A stretch of DNA of 64,000 nucleotides from Monoplex corrugatus (Eukaryota > Mollusca > Gastropoda > Littorinimorpha > Ranellidae), in NCBI GenBank assembly GCA_030674185.1, contig JAPXFY010000015.1, forward strand, positions 29,345,185 through 29,409,184, written 5' to 3'. Of this stretch, positions 32,555-44,165 are shown in pieces. The notes below the pieces were generated by a model. That model saw only the letters and a list, made by a program, of their open reading frames with translations, did not search any database and was not told the DNA's origin. The position numbers and the translations under genes are program-made. Each line of letters begins with the position of its first letter. Position 1 is the first letter of the stretch.

Positions 32555-32826
32555 CTGAGAATGAACTGTGTCACTTGTTATTACTCCTTCTTCTCCTCCA
32601 CTTCTTCCACTTCTCCTCCACCCCTTCCAGTTTTACTGTTTTAATTAGTTTATTTTTTGAATGCCATTTTTCGGCACAAGGTGTTTAAAACAATTTAAAC
32701 ATTATTTCAGATTAGATGTTATATTTCTGTAGAAATTGTGACTTTATTCAAAATAAAGAGTATGTTTTGCATCAAGTTATTCTACACTTAAATTGTGAAA
32801 AAAAAAGAAAAAAAAAGTTTGAATTC

Positions 32827-32932
32827 TCTCTCCCTCTAGCTTTCTCTCTCTCTCTCTCTTACAGTTACACACACACACATTCTCACTGACTAATAAGTGC
32901 GTGCATGTGTGTGTGCATATATGTGTGTGTGT

Positions 32933-33020
<88 letters not shown>
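32827..33020. repeat. (TC)n and long (GT)n microsatellite
   Basis: TC-rich at 32827-32862, then GT from about 32905 to 33018 ending at TTGCAG. The GT frames are artefacts; the tract would lie in the intron before the putative exon at 33026. Confidence 0.95.
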
Positions 33021-33025
33021 TGCAG

Positions 33026-34070
33026 GTTGCTGTTTGTTTGAAAAAATGTTTCCTTCTTATATATGTTATCCAGCAAGCCGTCTGAGTGGCATGATGGACC
33101 ACCTCTTTAAAAGAATCAAGGACCTGGCTGAAGGTGGTTCACAGGAGAAAGAACTTCATTCTTTTCTGCCAACTTCTGTCGACTTTGACTTTGTGCCATT
33201 GTCTTTGAGCAAACGTGGACTCAAACGAGGACAACTTATTTTCCATGATAAAACAAATTTGACTCGGTCATCTGAACCTCAGAGTCTTACACAGGAAATT
33301 ATTGTGGATTTGGAACACTTCCATAGCAGAGAAAAATTGAGAAGACAAGAACACATTGTCCATTTGAAAATAAAAGAAAAAATACTTGAAAACAAGAGAT
33401 TGAAGCAGTTGAAGGAGGCCAAATTGGCACAGAAGAAGGCTGATCTCATCAGGCTTGTCTTAGCACATGGTGGGCCATGTCACAGAAGAAATGATGTCAT
33501 CCACCTTATCAGAAGACATAAGTGGAGCATCTACTGCCAAAGTGAAAAAAAATTGTCAGGGATGAAATTCGCTATCAAAACTCTGTTGTTATGAAAAAAT
33601 GAACATTGAGGCCGACTGGCACGCTAAAAGATTTGACAAAGTCACTTGAAAGCCATCTTTCTTCTTATGCAGCTGAGTCACTGCCTGAAATGCTGCTCCT
33701 GTTGAAATCGGACTGATGTTGGAAGACTCTGAAGAGGAAATATCCGTTACTGGTCCCAGTGCTTTGGAACAAGTTGAAGACTCTTCTGGGACTGATGAAG
33801 ACAAGCAACCATCAGAGTTGCAACTCTTTCATTTCACTACTCAAGTTCAGTGGGTTTTGCCGTTTTCTACAATGAAAATTGCTGCATTGGTCAAATCCTA
33901 GAGGTGAAGAAGAATCATGAGGAAGGTACTGTCCACTTCATGGAACAGATGCATGGCCGAAAAGACCTTTTCAGATAGCCAAGACATGAAGATGTAGCTG
34001 ATGTGAAAGCTCAGTACATATTCCAGTGGGACTTTGATAACCTACCAGTCAGCGATGATAACAGAATTTG
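33026..34070 (+). pseudogene. Decayed unknown gene with Lys/Glu-rich helix and Tudor-like end
   Basis: After an acceptor-like TGTTGCAG the frame to 33594 encodes SGMMDHLFKRIKDLAEGG, FLPTSVDFDFVPLSLSKRGL and a charged helical region (REKLRRQEHIVHLKIKEKIL, NKRLKQLKEAKLAQKKADLI). A frameshift near 33545 continues with KIVRDEIRYQNSVV, a stop, then RPTGTLKDLTKSLESHLSSY. After more breaks, 33850-34070 reads FAVFYNENCCIGQILEVKK, then HEEGTVHFMEQMHGRKDLFR and ADVKAQYIFQWDFDNLPVSD. That last part resembles small barrel domains at the end of multi-copy invertebrate genes, where an Y/FxGxVxEV strand is followed by a VxFM strand. Four or more stops or shifts show it is dead. Family unnamed; it could derive from a transposon-linked gene. 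Confidence 0.5.
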
Positions 34071-34427
34071 ACAGGTGGCTGACATCAACAGCACTGCTTC
34101 GGCCCACACCAGAATTTCCCAACACCAACTTCCACCACAGTATCCATATATACAGTTTGATCATCCGTGAAGGCATATATTTCAATTCTACTTGTTCTGC
34201 AGATTCCACTGATATAAAATACTTTTCTGTGGGTCAATTCTGAGCTGTGATATGAATGTTTCATGATTTACCCAATTAACATTTACATGCGTCATGAAAT
34301 TGTGGGCGCAATTTAGCATTTTTATACTTTTGATATGCTCATCAATTGGCTATAAATGGTATGACATGTCTGGAAAAATTCAGCTAATAATGTGTTATAG
34401 TGAACAGATTTCTAGCAAGAAAGTTAA

Positions 34428-35474
34428 CTCACTCGGTACGACGGAACGCTATAGCAGTCATGATGAAAGGCACGGTTCTGTTCGACGGAACGCGATAGCG
34501 GTTTCGATGATTAAAAATTTTTAGACGCTCCCCTTTAGACCTTGCATGCCTACCATAGCCACACTGGTCACTGCAAACGTGTCAAGGGTCAAGGGGAATG
34601 TTACTTCGTGAGATTCTGTAGCCATACACTCGTTGGGAAACGATTGACTTCGCCAACCCACGCGACTGGTAATCTGCATTCGTGTCGAAAATGGCGTTGC
34701 AGGCGAGTACGAGTTTTCAAACAAAGTAGATCGCGACAGCGGCGTTTTACTGCTGCTGAAGTGATTGAAGTACTTCAGACTGAAGGATTGGACATCAAGG
34801 AGTATGATGAAGATAATGGTGAAAGTGTATCAAGTGATGGAAGCTGCCAGTAACAAGGTACTGACAGTGACCCAGTTTCAGACGACAGTGAAGTGGGAGA
34901 GGGAGGTGGGCGTACACTTCACGAGAGGCGAGCGGTCAGCGTGCCAAGCACAGTGAGTCACATGTCTGATGGAGGTTTCATTCACTTTCCTATGCATGAC
35001 TGGCATGAAGATTTTAGTTTTTCTCCCACTTTGCCTCCGTTCTCTGGCTCTTGTGGCCTGCATGTCTCATTTGAATGCCACGCCCCCATAATACCCCTGT
35101 GTAACAATTTGTAACATTTATTCATATATCACTAATAATCTTTTTTTTTTTTTTACCCTGAGCAAAGTCTACTTTATTCATGTTGTTTTGTGCATACAAA
35201 GACCTTCTCACCTTTGACTGTGTGTTCATGGAGCTGATCAAAATGGGTGATCCTGACCACAAAATTTGGGGTATTTTCAACATGGCACATGAAGAAGAAA
35301 TATTCAAGGAAGAACTTCAAATATTTTGGCATGAACTAACCCAGCATGTAAATATTCAGATCTGAAAGTTTCATTTTGTTCCTTTATGTTTTTTTTTTGT
35401 TTTTTTTTCCTTACCCTTCAAAATGGGCCGTCCCTGGGGAAATGCAAGGGGAAAAACTCTCCATCCCGAGTGAG
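34428..35474 (+). mobile_element. piggyBac-like internally deleted element, copy 1
   Basis: It is flanked by TTAA at 34424-34427 and 35475-35478, with ends CTCACTCGGTACGACGG and, inverted, CTCACTCGGGATGGAG. A subterminal direct repeat CGACGGAACGC(T/G)ATAGC occurs twice in the first 75 bases. Plus-strand coding relics include RRFTAAEVIEVLQTEGLDIK, then DDSEVGEGG- and FSFSPTLPPFSGSCGLHV-like segments, and FSPFKMGRP-type non-coding at the far end. FTxxEVxxxL followed by an acidic stretch is the normal start of a piggyBac transposase. The DDE catalytic domain is absent and stops are frequent. It is 1047 bp and shares layout with 43131-44165 in the opposite orientation. Confidence 0.82.
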
Positions 35475-35769
35475 TTAAACTTCATGCTTCTTCTTCCGTA
35501 GAGCGACCACAATCAACACACTGATTCTCCTGCTGCTTTATATTCAATTATTCAGATGTGTAAATATAGACATTTATGCTAATTTGAGAGGTGTACGAAA
35601 TATATAACCAAAAATAAATTATTCAAAAATCCGTAACTTGCTTATAAATTGTTGTAGCCTACAAGAAAAATAATTATATCACTGGAATCAGAAGAACAAA
35701 AAGTTCTATAAGAATACACAATTTTATTTTTACTTTCTACAACTTCAAAAATCAGTTTGAAGTACCTAA

Positions 35770-36275
35770 ATTAGAAGTATTGGGAATAGCTGATGTAAGG
35801 AAGTAGAAAAATATCACTAAACAAACTACTAAGAACTATCTGCTTGTGTGGAATGGAACAAAGGATGGCAAGGGAGCAAAACAAGAAGTAGGGTTTATTA
35901 TCAGCCCTGAGAGAGCCAAGCTCATTAACAGATGTCAAATATATATCAGGAAGAATCATAAGCATCAGGATGATGGACCGTAAAGAAACAACAATGTATA
36001 TTTCAGTATATGCACCATGTAACGACACCTATTCTAAAGAAGAAAAAACAAAATTCTATGAAGATCTGAGTGACCTTGTCAAGCTATTAAACATCAAATG
36101 ATTCAAAGAAAATGACACCGTAATGGGAGATATTAATGGAAGAGCTGGCCTCCTGGAGATCACCATGAATGGAAAGTATCTTGATCCTCAAAGTGAACAT
36201 GATACAAAACACAACAGCAACAAATAAGTGCTTACAGTTTTATGCTGAACATGACCTCCTCATCACAAACTTTTT
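35770..36275 (+). pseudogene. RTE-like endonuclease N-terminal fragment
   Basis: Frame-broken coding reads YLLVWNGTKDGKGAKQEVGF, then IISPERAKLI, then SGRIISIRMMDRKE and MYISVYAPCNDTYSKEEKTK, FYEDLSDLVKLLN, and VMGDINGRAGLLE, the family's GDFNAxxG block with the catalytic Asp. It ends with FYAEHDLLITNFF-like coding at 36275. These are consecutive blocks of an RTE-like endonuclease. The continuation lies at 40138 beyond the antisense LINE, so this copy was probably split by it. Confidence 0.7.
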
Positions 36276-36334
36276 TAATATAATGCTGCTGTGGCCTTTT
36301 TCGTCAATGGCGACGGTTGGCAGTGGAAAATTAG

Positions 36335-38331
36335 TTATCTAAAAACACAATGACGCTCATGGCTAAAACAACCAATGCGCAATCGGCACGGTTTCTGACA
36401 ATGACTACAGTAGTAGTATACTGTGGAGTCATCCACCATGGAGCATTTGCGTCTTTGTCTAGCCTCTATAGCGCGCTCGACTCTATCCTCTTCATAGCTC
36501 TTTGCTCCCGCGAAAACAGCAGCTCTCCACCCCACTCAATCCTGGGCAATCGTATCCCAGTTCGCAACATTGATAGAAAATTCCATCATGGACGTTTTAC
36601 ACTGGTCCTTGACGCGAAGCTTGGGTCGTCCAACGTTACGCATGCCCTCAGATAGTTTCCCATACAGTATCTGCTTGGGGTTTCTGGAGTTATCCATGTG
36701 CGCAAGGTGACCAAGCCACCTGAGACCGCAGGATGGGATATAGTGACTGAATGCCAGCTCTTTTGAGCGCATCTGTATCCGGGACTCTATCTTGCCATTT
36801 AATTTTAAATTTTTTTTCGTAAACACCTCATATGAAAACTATTTAACCTCCTCTCCTGACAAGCATACAAGGTCCAAGTCTCACTCCCGTAAAAGAGTGA
36901 GAGGATGCATGTTTGGTAAATTGGAGTCTTGGATTTTATCCTAAGCTTATCATTTTCCAGTGCTCTTTTCAGAAGTTTCTTGAATGTGGATGTAGCCTTT
37001 CCTATTCTGCTTGTCAATTCCTCATCCAAAGATAGGGTCGATGTTATGGTGGATCCCAAGTAAACAAACTTATCTACTGTTTTCAGAGATTCACCACCGC
37101 GTTTTATCTCTGGTGGTGAGTTTGTCCCTTGTTCAATTACCTCAGTTTTCTTGACGCTGATTGTTAACCCGAAGAGATCGCATGCTTCCGCTAAACAATC
37201 GACCAGTCTTTGAAGCTCAATTTCACTGTGAACCGCTACGGCAGCATCATAAGCGAAAAGCAACTCTCTGATCAGCACGTCAGTTGTTTCAACTTCAGTC
37301 TTTTCAGATTGAAAAGAGATCCGTCGAACCTGGTTTGGAGGTAAACTCCATCCTCGCTCCCATCAAAAGCATGGTGCAGGAGAGCAGCAAAATAAATGGC
37401 AAAGAGAAAAGAGAGTGGGTGCCAGGACACAACCCTGTTTAACTCACCTTGAACGGCTCTGATGTATCTCCATTGAATTGAATACACGCATTCATGTCCT
37501 CATGAAAAGAAATGACAAACTGCAAAACAAGAGGTGTACAACTGATTTTTTCCAGTACCTTATAGAGTGATTTCCGGCTCACAGTGTCAAATGCCTTTGT
37601 CAGATCAACGAAGGCAATGAACAGTGGTTTTCTTTGTGCCCTGCATTTTTTCTGCAGCTGGCGCAGTGTAAAGACCATATCAGCTGTTGATTCACCAGCC
37701 CTAAAACCAGATTGTGTCTCTGGCATGATGCTATCAGCCAACCTTTGCAGGTGTTTCAGAAGGACCCTAGCGAAGATCTTACCTGCCACAGTAATTATTA
37801 CAGTCACCCCTGTCACCCTTATTTTTTTTACAGGGTAATGATTTTGGCGTCCCGCATTTTGTGTGGTATTTCATGTTGTCACCAGCATTGCAGCAGCAAT
37901 GCATGCAACTGCGGGAGAAGAACATCCTTGTTTTCCTTACAAATTTCAGCAGGAATACCATCTTCGCCCCGTGCCTTCCCATTTGTCAGGGCACTTATTG
38001 CTTCAGAAAGCTCTTCTTCAGTAGGCTCCTCATCCAATTCTGCAAACATGCTGAAAGAGGGCAAGACCTCTTCCATACCTGGATGTTCAGGGAGGTCTTG
38101 AGCATAAAGCTTGGAGTAGTGTTCCATCCATCTTTCTAGCTGTTTAGCCTGGTCTTCTATTGGTTCGCCATCCTCAGATTTCAGTTTTGCCAACTGGGTA
38201 ATGGTCGGGCTTAGAGCAGTCTTCATTAGAGAGTGCATTGTGTTTGTATCTCCATGATCGGATGCTGCTTGACTTTCTTTGCAAAGATTTATCCAATATT
38301 CATACACACACACACACCCCTTTCCTCGCAT
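36335..38331 (-). pseudogene. LINE reverse transcriptase and C-terminal finger
   Basis: Frame 38331-37879 has the pre-RT region (EPTEEELSEAISALTNGKAR, EDGIPAEICKENKD). Frame 37816-37439 has the fingers and motif A (GKIFARVLLKHLQRLADS, PETQSGFRAGESTADMVFTL, FIAFVDLTKAFDTVSR). Frame 37487-37272 has a degenerate motif B region. Frame 37278-36805 begins LLFAYDAAVAVHSEIELQRL, where the catalytic ADD is AYD, a G-to-T change that kills the active site, then GLTISVKKTEV and FVYLGSTIT. Frames 36826-36335 give RWLGHLAHMDNSRNPKQILY and a final CSHCQKPCRLRIGCFSHERH, the Cys2His2-like finger common at the end of such LINEs. Confidence 0.85.
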
Positions 38332-38616
38332 TGCAAGATGGATTTGGTTGTGCGAAGATATTCCTTTGATTCTGGACTTGGATTTCTCTTATCGGCTAAA
38401 AGTGCTTTCTTTTTTTATATCATACAGCGGCAAGAGGTGGTCGGCATACTCACGCACCCAATCTTTTTGAGCTATTATGAGTACACCATAGGTCGACTTA
38501 GCTGACTCATAAATAGCAGTTTCCATCACCTGCCAGCTCTCATCCACAGATTCACGCAGTTGAAAATCATTTTTGTTTTGTATTTCATTTTTAAAATTTC
38601 TTTTTTGGAATAATTT

Positions 38617-39490
38617 TTACACGTTGACATTTATTTTTGGTTCTGCAGTTGGTTTAGAATGGTGCTTCGGCTTAGGCTTGCCGCTCAACTTACTCACAAC
38701 GAGAGTATGATCCGTGTCACAGTCCGCGCTGTGGAAGCTACACGTAACACGTACGCAGTTAAGGTCAATCCTTCCTGCCAGAACGAAATCAATCTGATGC
38801 CAATGCTTAGACCTGGGATGACACCACGATACCTCGTGTTGATCCTTCAAGACAAAGAAGGTGTTTGTTACTGCAACTGTGCAAGATCATTGATGGTACA
38901 GAACTCTAATAGCCTCTGACCACTTTCATTCATCTTGCCGATCCCATGATAGCCTAAAGCTCGGGGACCAATGACTCCGCTGATTGCCGACACGTGCGTT
39001 GAAGTCTCCAAGATTTGAAAAGCGGTTCTTAAACATTCATGAGCCTAACAGTGTCTGCTAGAGCCTCATAAAAATAATCCTTAACATCTGGAGAGGCACC
39101 AAGTGTAGGAGAAGACACACTGACAAGGTTAACATCGCTCTTTGTGGTTTGGAGGTAGAGCGACATAATTTGTTCTGAAATTCCTGTAGGGGTGCTGATC
39201 GACGGCACTAGTCTATTTTGGATGTCAAAACCAACACCATAATGTCTGTGCTGGTCGGCATTTACGCCTCTCCAGCAAAAAAGTATAATTTTCCTCTTTG
39301 AGAGATCCGCTACCCGCAATAGGAGTCTCGCGCAGGGCAACTATGTCAAGATTCAGACGTGATAGCTCCTAATCAATGACAGCCGTTTTCTGAATATGGC
39401 CGTGTGACAGGTCCATATTATCAAGACCTGCCAGCGTTCCAATCCGTAAAGGCAGCGACTTTTTGTTTTTCTTTTTCTTAAGGCCAAGTT
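38617..39490 (-). pseudogene. LINE endonuclease (EEP fold)
   Basis: From about 39480 down, in several frames: LRIGTLAGLDNMDL, TAVID then ELSRLNLDIVALRETPIAG, which holds the Gln/Arg-Glu-Thr block II with Glu intact, SLKEENYTFLL, YGVGFDIQNRLVPSISTPTG, ISEQIMSLYLQTTKSDVNLV, and SVSSPTLGASPDVKDYFYEA. After a stop and a degenerate gap the C-terminal frame 38850-38617 has SWCHPRSKHWHQIDFVLAGR and SADCDTDHTLVVSKL, covering the terminal Asp and DH catalytic pair. The GDFN block between (39028-38850) is only partly preserved. Confidence 0.78.
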
Positions 39491-40137
39491 TAATGTCGAC
39501 TTTCAACTTTTGGTTATAGCTCCATGACCCTAACTGAAGCAATCCTGACTTGGCAGGTCGGTACCTATTGTCCTAGGGCTGCCAGGATTAAGCGGGCGTA
39601 ACCAACTGATGTGGCTGAATAGCCATCCCACTGTCGATTGTGACCCCTGGCGCTCCCTGTATATGCCAATTTGGGGAAGCTTATAACCGGCAACTGTCAC
39701 AACCCGTGTTTTTTTCCATCCACTTTCACAGTGACCAACGAAGTGTCCTCTCCTCTTTATGTCTCGTGTCCGTGAGGTCGCCGTTTCTGCTGAGCCTGGG
39801 CTTCCATTTTAGAAGCAAATGTCTTGCCCAAATAACACTCACTTTCTCTCCATTCACACGAACAATCCGCGAAGGAAAGACAGGTCAATATGTTCGCAGT
39901 ATCCATGGAGTAGCAGGGGATGCCTGATATTGGCCAAGTTGACCAATTACCGCCTACGGGTCCCTCCCTTGTGTGAGGTTTACTCCTCCAGCCTTTCTCA
40001 ATTCAATGAGACCGCAAGGCAACGGGAAATGGCACCCAGCTGCTTATTTTCATATTCGCAGCTGACTTCCATATCTGAAGGTACGTTCCTCGATACGCCC
40101 CCGAGGACGAGCAGGAAAAGTCATGTAAAAACATGAT

Positions 40138-41060
40138 ACAAATGGAACAATTCAGAGCAGTCGTCACAAACCAACTTCATACTTGCAAAGAGACTCATGG
40201 GCCATTCCAAACTACATTACCAATACTGACCATAAATCAGTACTCATGACCCTTGCCTGTGCCAAATTCAAGATGATTATCATCATTTTGTTATTGTTAT
40301 TTTTGTTTAAAGCCCAGCTGACTGCGTAGAGCCATATAAAAAAAAAGAGTAGAGAAAAGAGAACATTTCTAGCACAGAATTTTACCTTTTGAAAGAATTA
40401 TATAACCTCCTTAGAAGCAGGAAATACAGATGTTGAGCAGGAAGTTTTTAAGGACCATGTAACAGCTGCACTGACCAAAGAATGTGGAACAAGAAAATTA
40501 AGACAAGGGAATTCAGTGTTCTGCAAAATATTGGGGACAGTGAAGAACAATGTACAAATCTGAAAAATTCTGGATCATTCTGGGTCTTCTCCATCACAAG
40601 GCACCTGTGACATTAGTGCATATGTACTTCATTCCAAGCAAGGAGACTTCATCTTCATAAAGTTTTATGTACATACATTTGTAGATACTGAAGAAATTGC
40701 TCACAGGAAAAAGACTGGCTACTTAAAATCAAAAGATGGTATGATTACTATGGAAAAAGACAAACATTTGATAGAAGGGGAGAGTACACTGAAGACCTTT
40801 TTGATGATAACAGAAGGGAGGAACACATTAGAAAGATCTTTGAAGGTCTACCAATGATGAAAGCTGAAGTTAGAACAGCAATGAAAATGATGAAACATGG
40901 AAAAGCCCCAGGATCAAAATATATTACAACAGAAACAATTGAGGCTCCAAATTCAGTTAAGTTCATATTGTTTATAGCCCAGCTGACTACTAGAACCATG
41001 TCATGGCTACCATCATGTCAAAAACGACAACCTGGTAAAAGACCATGCTCACCATTAACC
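40138..41060 (+). pseudogene. RTE-like EN end, linker and RT entry
   Basis: Plus-strand pieces continue the 35770 fragment: a NTDHKSVLMTLACAKFK block (EN terminal DH motif), then AGNTDVEQEVFKDHVTAALT and a KTGYLKSKDGMITMEKDKH-like linker split over frames. At 40854-41072 an open frame reads MMKAEVRTAMKMMKHGKAPG, the RT entry motif shared with copy 1 at 16215. Coding similarity ends near 41000. Confidence 0.65.
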
Positions 41061-41405
41061 TTGCAAATCTAAAATGCAATTAAAGAAAAACAGCCGTAAA
41101 ATCATATCAGGTGAAATCTATTCATCTCTTGTAAAAACTGGAAAACTGCATCAGGAGGGACGTCTCGGAAGAGGTTCCTTAAGGAGTCCGCCATGTAGTA
41201 CTTTAGTCTCACATCGTTCTTCAAGTCCCAGCAATCAGGTGTATGATGCTCAACGGCTCAACACCATGCTGCTTCTTCATTTTTCAAAAGGTACAAATGA
41301 GTGTAGGATGCATGACCCGTGTGTAACCTACATCTCAGCGCTTAGATTTGATTTTATCAAGATCTTGCGCTATATAAATATTGTAATTATTATTATTAAT
41401 TATTA
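41061..41405 (+). other. Unassigned DNA ending in a LINE-type tail
   Basis: GATCTTGCGCTATATAAATA at 41359 followed by (ATT)n to about 41405 has the form of a CR1/L2-like 3' tail on the plus strand. The body belonging to that tail is not recognised and may be a very short 5'-truncated copy. Confidence 0.45.
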
Positions 41406-42110
41406 TAACACTCTCTTCCTTACGGTTCCTTGCAGCAGATGGGAGAATTTCTTTCAGGTTAGGGTGGATTTGGAAAAGTTTGTTATCTGTCTGTTCATTC
41501 CAATCCTCCTGCCACAGATTTCTCACGTAAATGTGTATTTTCGATTTTACATCTGTGTAAGGAATCAAGGATTTAGACATCTTTTCCCTTGTGGCATTCT
41601 TGGCCAGGCAGTCAGCCTTTTCATTGCCTCCAATTCAAACACGGCCAGGAATCCAGGCAAAAACAATCTGGTAACCTTCATTTGTAAGAGTAGAAAACAG
41701 TTCGAAGAACTTCACAAGCTCAGGGTGACTAATGTTTTGGCAAGCAATTACCTGCAAAGCGGAAAGGGATTAAGAAACAATGAGAAAATCTTTATGTTTG
41801 GATTTTGGACACCATTTTTAGAGCCAAAACCAGAGCAGTCAGTTCAGCAGTATAAATGGAACTGTCAGATGGAACATGTTTTGAAAATGCTCAATTGGGA
41901 ATCGCAGAACAGAAGACAGCAGCAGCAACACCTTCAGCAGACTTGGATCCATCAGTGAACATTCTGTGGGATGACGGAAATTTCTGACAAACTTCTGCAT
42001 AAAACGACTTGTACACCAGTGAACTGGTACTGTCTTCGGTGCTTTCAAAGTCCATGTTAACAATTGCTAAATTTATATCTACATTTTCCACATGAGGACG
42101 GACACAGATT
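41406..42110 (-). pseudogene. RNase H and C-terminal domain of the I-like LINE
   Basis: From about 42090 the minus frame shows SSHRMFTDGSKSAEGVAAAV, with the first catalytic Asp of LINE RNase H. After a degenerate stretch it reads FALQVIACQNISHPELVKFF, GYQIVFAWIPGRVWIGGNEK and ADCLAKNA, the HxGIxGNExAD block; the His is Arg here. The C-terminal part (41580-41335) reads KIHIYVRNLWQEDWNEQTDN, KLFQIHPNLKEI and AARNRKEESV, as in I-like and Nimb-like elements. Shifts near 42000 and 41600 break the frame. Confidence 0.82.
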
Positions 42111-42146
42111 CCTAAAGGAGGAGTGACTTTTGGATGTTTTTCAAAT

Positions 42147-43080
42147 TCACTTTGTAATCAGGGGTTGAAGACACAAGTCATAGGCTGGGTTTTCCAGTTC
42201 AGAGAACAGTTTCAAACACAAATTTAAGGTTAGTTTCAGGATACCCTGTGTTTTGGTTGCGGAAAAAGTAAAGCCATTTGTCTCTGCCCACCACTGGATC
42301 CTATCTACGCACAACCGCAGCCGCCACTGAATGCCTGCATAGAAGCTTCCACTTGCATAAACTGCAAAATCGTCCACAAACAGGGAACAGTCGGAACCCT
42401 GCTGTACAGACTTGACATATTGTTGACCTTGATACTGAACAGCGCACGAGAAAGAATGCTCCCTTGTGGTACACCCAGCTCCTGCTCATGGATGTTGGAC
42501 AGAATAGTACCAACCCGCACTTCAAACTGTCGCTCAGCCAAAAAATTTTGGATAAAAAGGGTAGGCGACCCTGAAAACCCAGTTCGTGAAGATCCATAAG
42601 AATTCCTGATTTCCAGATCAAAGAAGATAGCTATCACATGCTGTTTGTTCAGAAATGCATTACGGACGGTCATTTCAGGGCAGATTAAATGGTCCACTGT
42701 GGAATGGTGCTTGCGCAATTGCGGAAACCGAACTGTTCTTTAGCCGAGATGCCGTCATTCTCCAATTTCCACATCAGTCTGCTGTTGACCATTTTTTCCC
42801 AATCACTTTGCAAAGACAACTGGTTAGTGCTACTGGCCAATAATTGGAAGGATTGCATAGATCTTTTCCAGGTTTAGGTACAGGGATGATCAGGGCTTTC
42901 TGCCACGAGGGAGGAAAGAATCCTGTTGTCCATATGTAACTGTACACTTTCAATAGAGTTTCTTAACCCTTTTCTGGGAAATGCTTCACGAGTTTGTAAT
43001 GAATTTCATCTAGGCCAGGAGAAGAGTGATAGCAAGTCAGAAGAGCACCTTTTAACTCGCCTAACGTTGCGGCTGAAAAT
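42147..43080 (-). pseudogene. Reverse transcriptase of the I-like LINE
   Basis: In minus order: LKGALLTCYHSSPGLDEIHY, then FPPSWQKALIIPVPKPGKDL and CNPSNYWPVALTSCLCKVIG (43080-42780), then frame 42718-42305 with KHHSTVDHLICPEMTVRNAF, HVIAIFFDLE at motif A (the Ala-Tyr-Asp continuation is shifted), and QELGVPQGSILSRALFSIKV at motif B. Frame 42377-42147 starts MDDFAVYASGS, the catalytic YxDD region as VDDFA, then WAETNGFTFSATKTQGI. The domain is almost complete but distributed over three frames. Confidence 0.82.
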
Positions 43081-43130
43081 GCCTTTTTTATTTTATTTTA
43101 CTATATTTTTTTTAATCAAATCTGTTTTAA

Positions 43131-44165
43131 CTCACTCGGGACGGAGAGTTTTTCCCCTTGCATTTCCCCAGGGACGGCCCATTTTGAAGGGTTAGGAAAA
43201 AAATCACAAAAAATATAAAATACAAAGGAACAAAATGAAACTTTCAGATCTGAATAATTACATGCTGGGTTAGTTCATGCCAAAATATTGAAGTTCTTCC
43301 TTGAATATTTCTTCTTCATGTGCCATGTTGAAAATACCCCAAATTTTGTTGTCAGGATCACCGTACAGTCACACACTCTGATCAGCTCCATGAACACACA
43401 AAGGTGAGAAGGCCAGAAGTGCTCATTCTGCTTGCCACTCAGTTCTCTTATGCCTTCTGTTATGACAATGGAATTTAGAAAGTCTTCTGTCACAAACTGA
43501 TTCAAGAAATCAAAGGGGGCGTGGCACTGAACTGGGACATGCAGGCCACAAGAGCCAGAGAACAGAGGCAAAGTGGGAGAAAAACTAAAATCTTCGTGCC
43601 AGTCATGCATGGGAAAGTGAATGAAAGCTCCATCAGACATGCGACTCACTGTGCTTGGCCCGCTGACCACTCGCCTCTTGTGACGTATATGCCCACCTCC
43701 CTCTCCCATTTTACTGTCGTCTGAAATTGGGTCACTGTCAATACCTTGTTGCTGGCAGCTTCCATCACTTGATACACTTTCACCATTATCTTCATTATGC
43801 TCCTCGATGTCCAATCCTTCAGTCTGAAGCACTTCAATCACTTCAGCAGCAGTAAAACGCCGTCGTGATCTACTTTGTTTGAAAACTCGTACTCGCCTGC
43901 GACGCCATTTTCGACACGAATGCAGATTAGCCAGTCGTATGGGGTGCCAAAGTCAATCGTTTCCCAACGAGTGTATTGCTACAGAATCTCACGAAGTAAC
44001 TTTCCCCTTGACACGTTTGCAGTGACCAGTGTGGCTATGGTAGGCATGCAAGGTCTAAAGGAGAGCGTAAAAAAATATTTAATTATCGAAACCGCTATTG
44101 CGTTCCGTCGTACGAAACCGTGCCTTTCATCACGACCGCTATAGCGTTCTGTCGTACCGAGTGAG
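43131..44165 (-). mobile_element. piggyBac-like internally deleted element, copy 2
   Basis: TTAA at 43127-43130 and 44166-44169 flank CTCACTCGGGACGGAG and, inverted, CTCACTCGGTACGACAG. It lies in the opposite orientation to the copy at 34428 and is nearly the same length (1035 bp). The minus frame from 43841 is open for 188 codons: IEVLQTEGLDIEEHNEDNGE, SSDGSCQQQGIDSDPISDDS, FIHFPMHDWHEDFSFSPTLP, then FDFLNQFVTEDFLNSIVI. The last resembles the piggyBac PxxFFxxFVTEELLxxIV block at the start of the catalytic domain. The rest of the catalytic domain is deleted. It interrupts the I-like LINE. Confidence 0.85.

Larger units (their letters stand above)
36285..40137 (-). mobile_element. Nearly full-length EN-RT LINE (antisense insertion)
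   Basis: From right to left: a non-coding leader (40137-39490), endonuclease (about 39480-38617), linker and RT (38331-36805), and a C-terminal region with a Cys/His finger (36826-36335). The 3' end lies around 36285. Both flanks are RTE-like coding in plus orientation, fitting insertion into an existing RTE-like copy. Target duplications were not identified. Frameshifts and a mutated active site show it is inactive. Confidence 0.78.

Noticed and set aside
32905..33025. Cys-Val start of the frame ending at 33594
   Set aside because: This part is translation of the GT microsatellite; plausible coding begins only after the TTGCAG acceptor.
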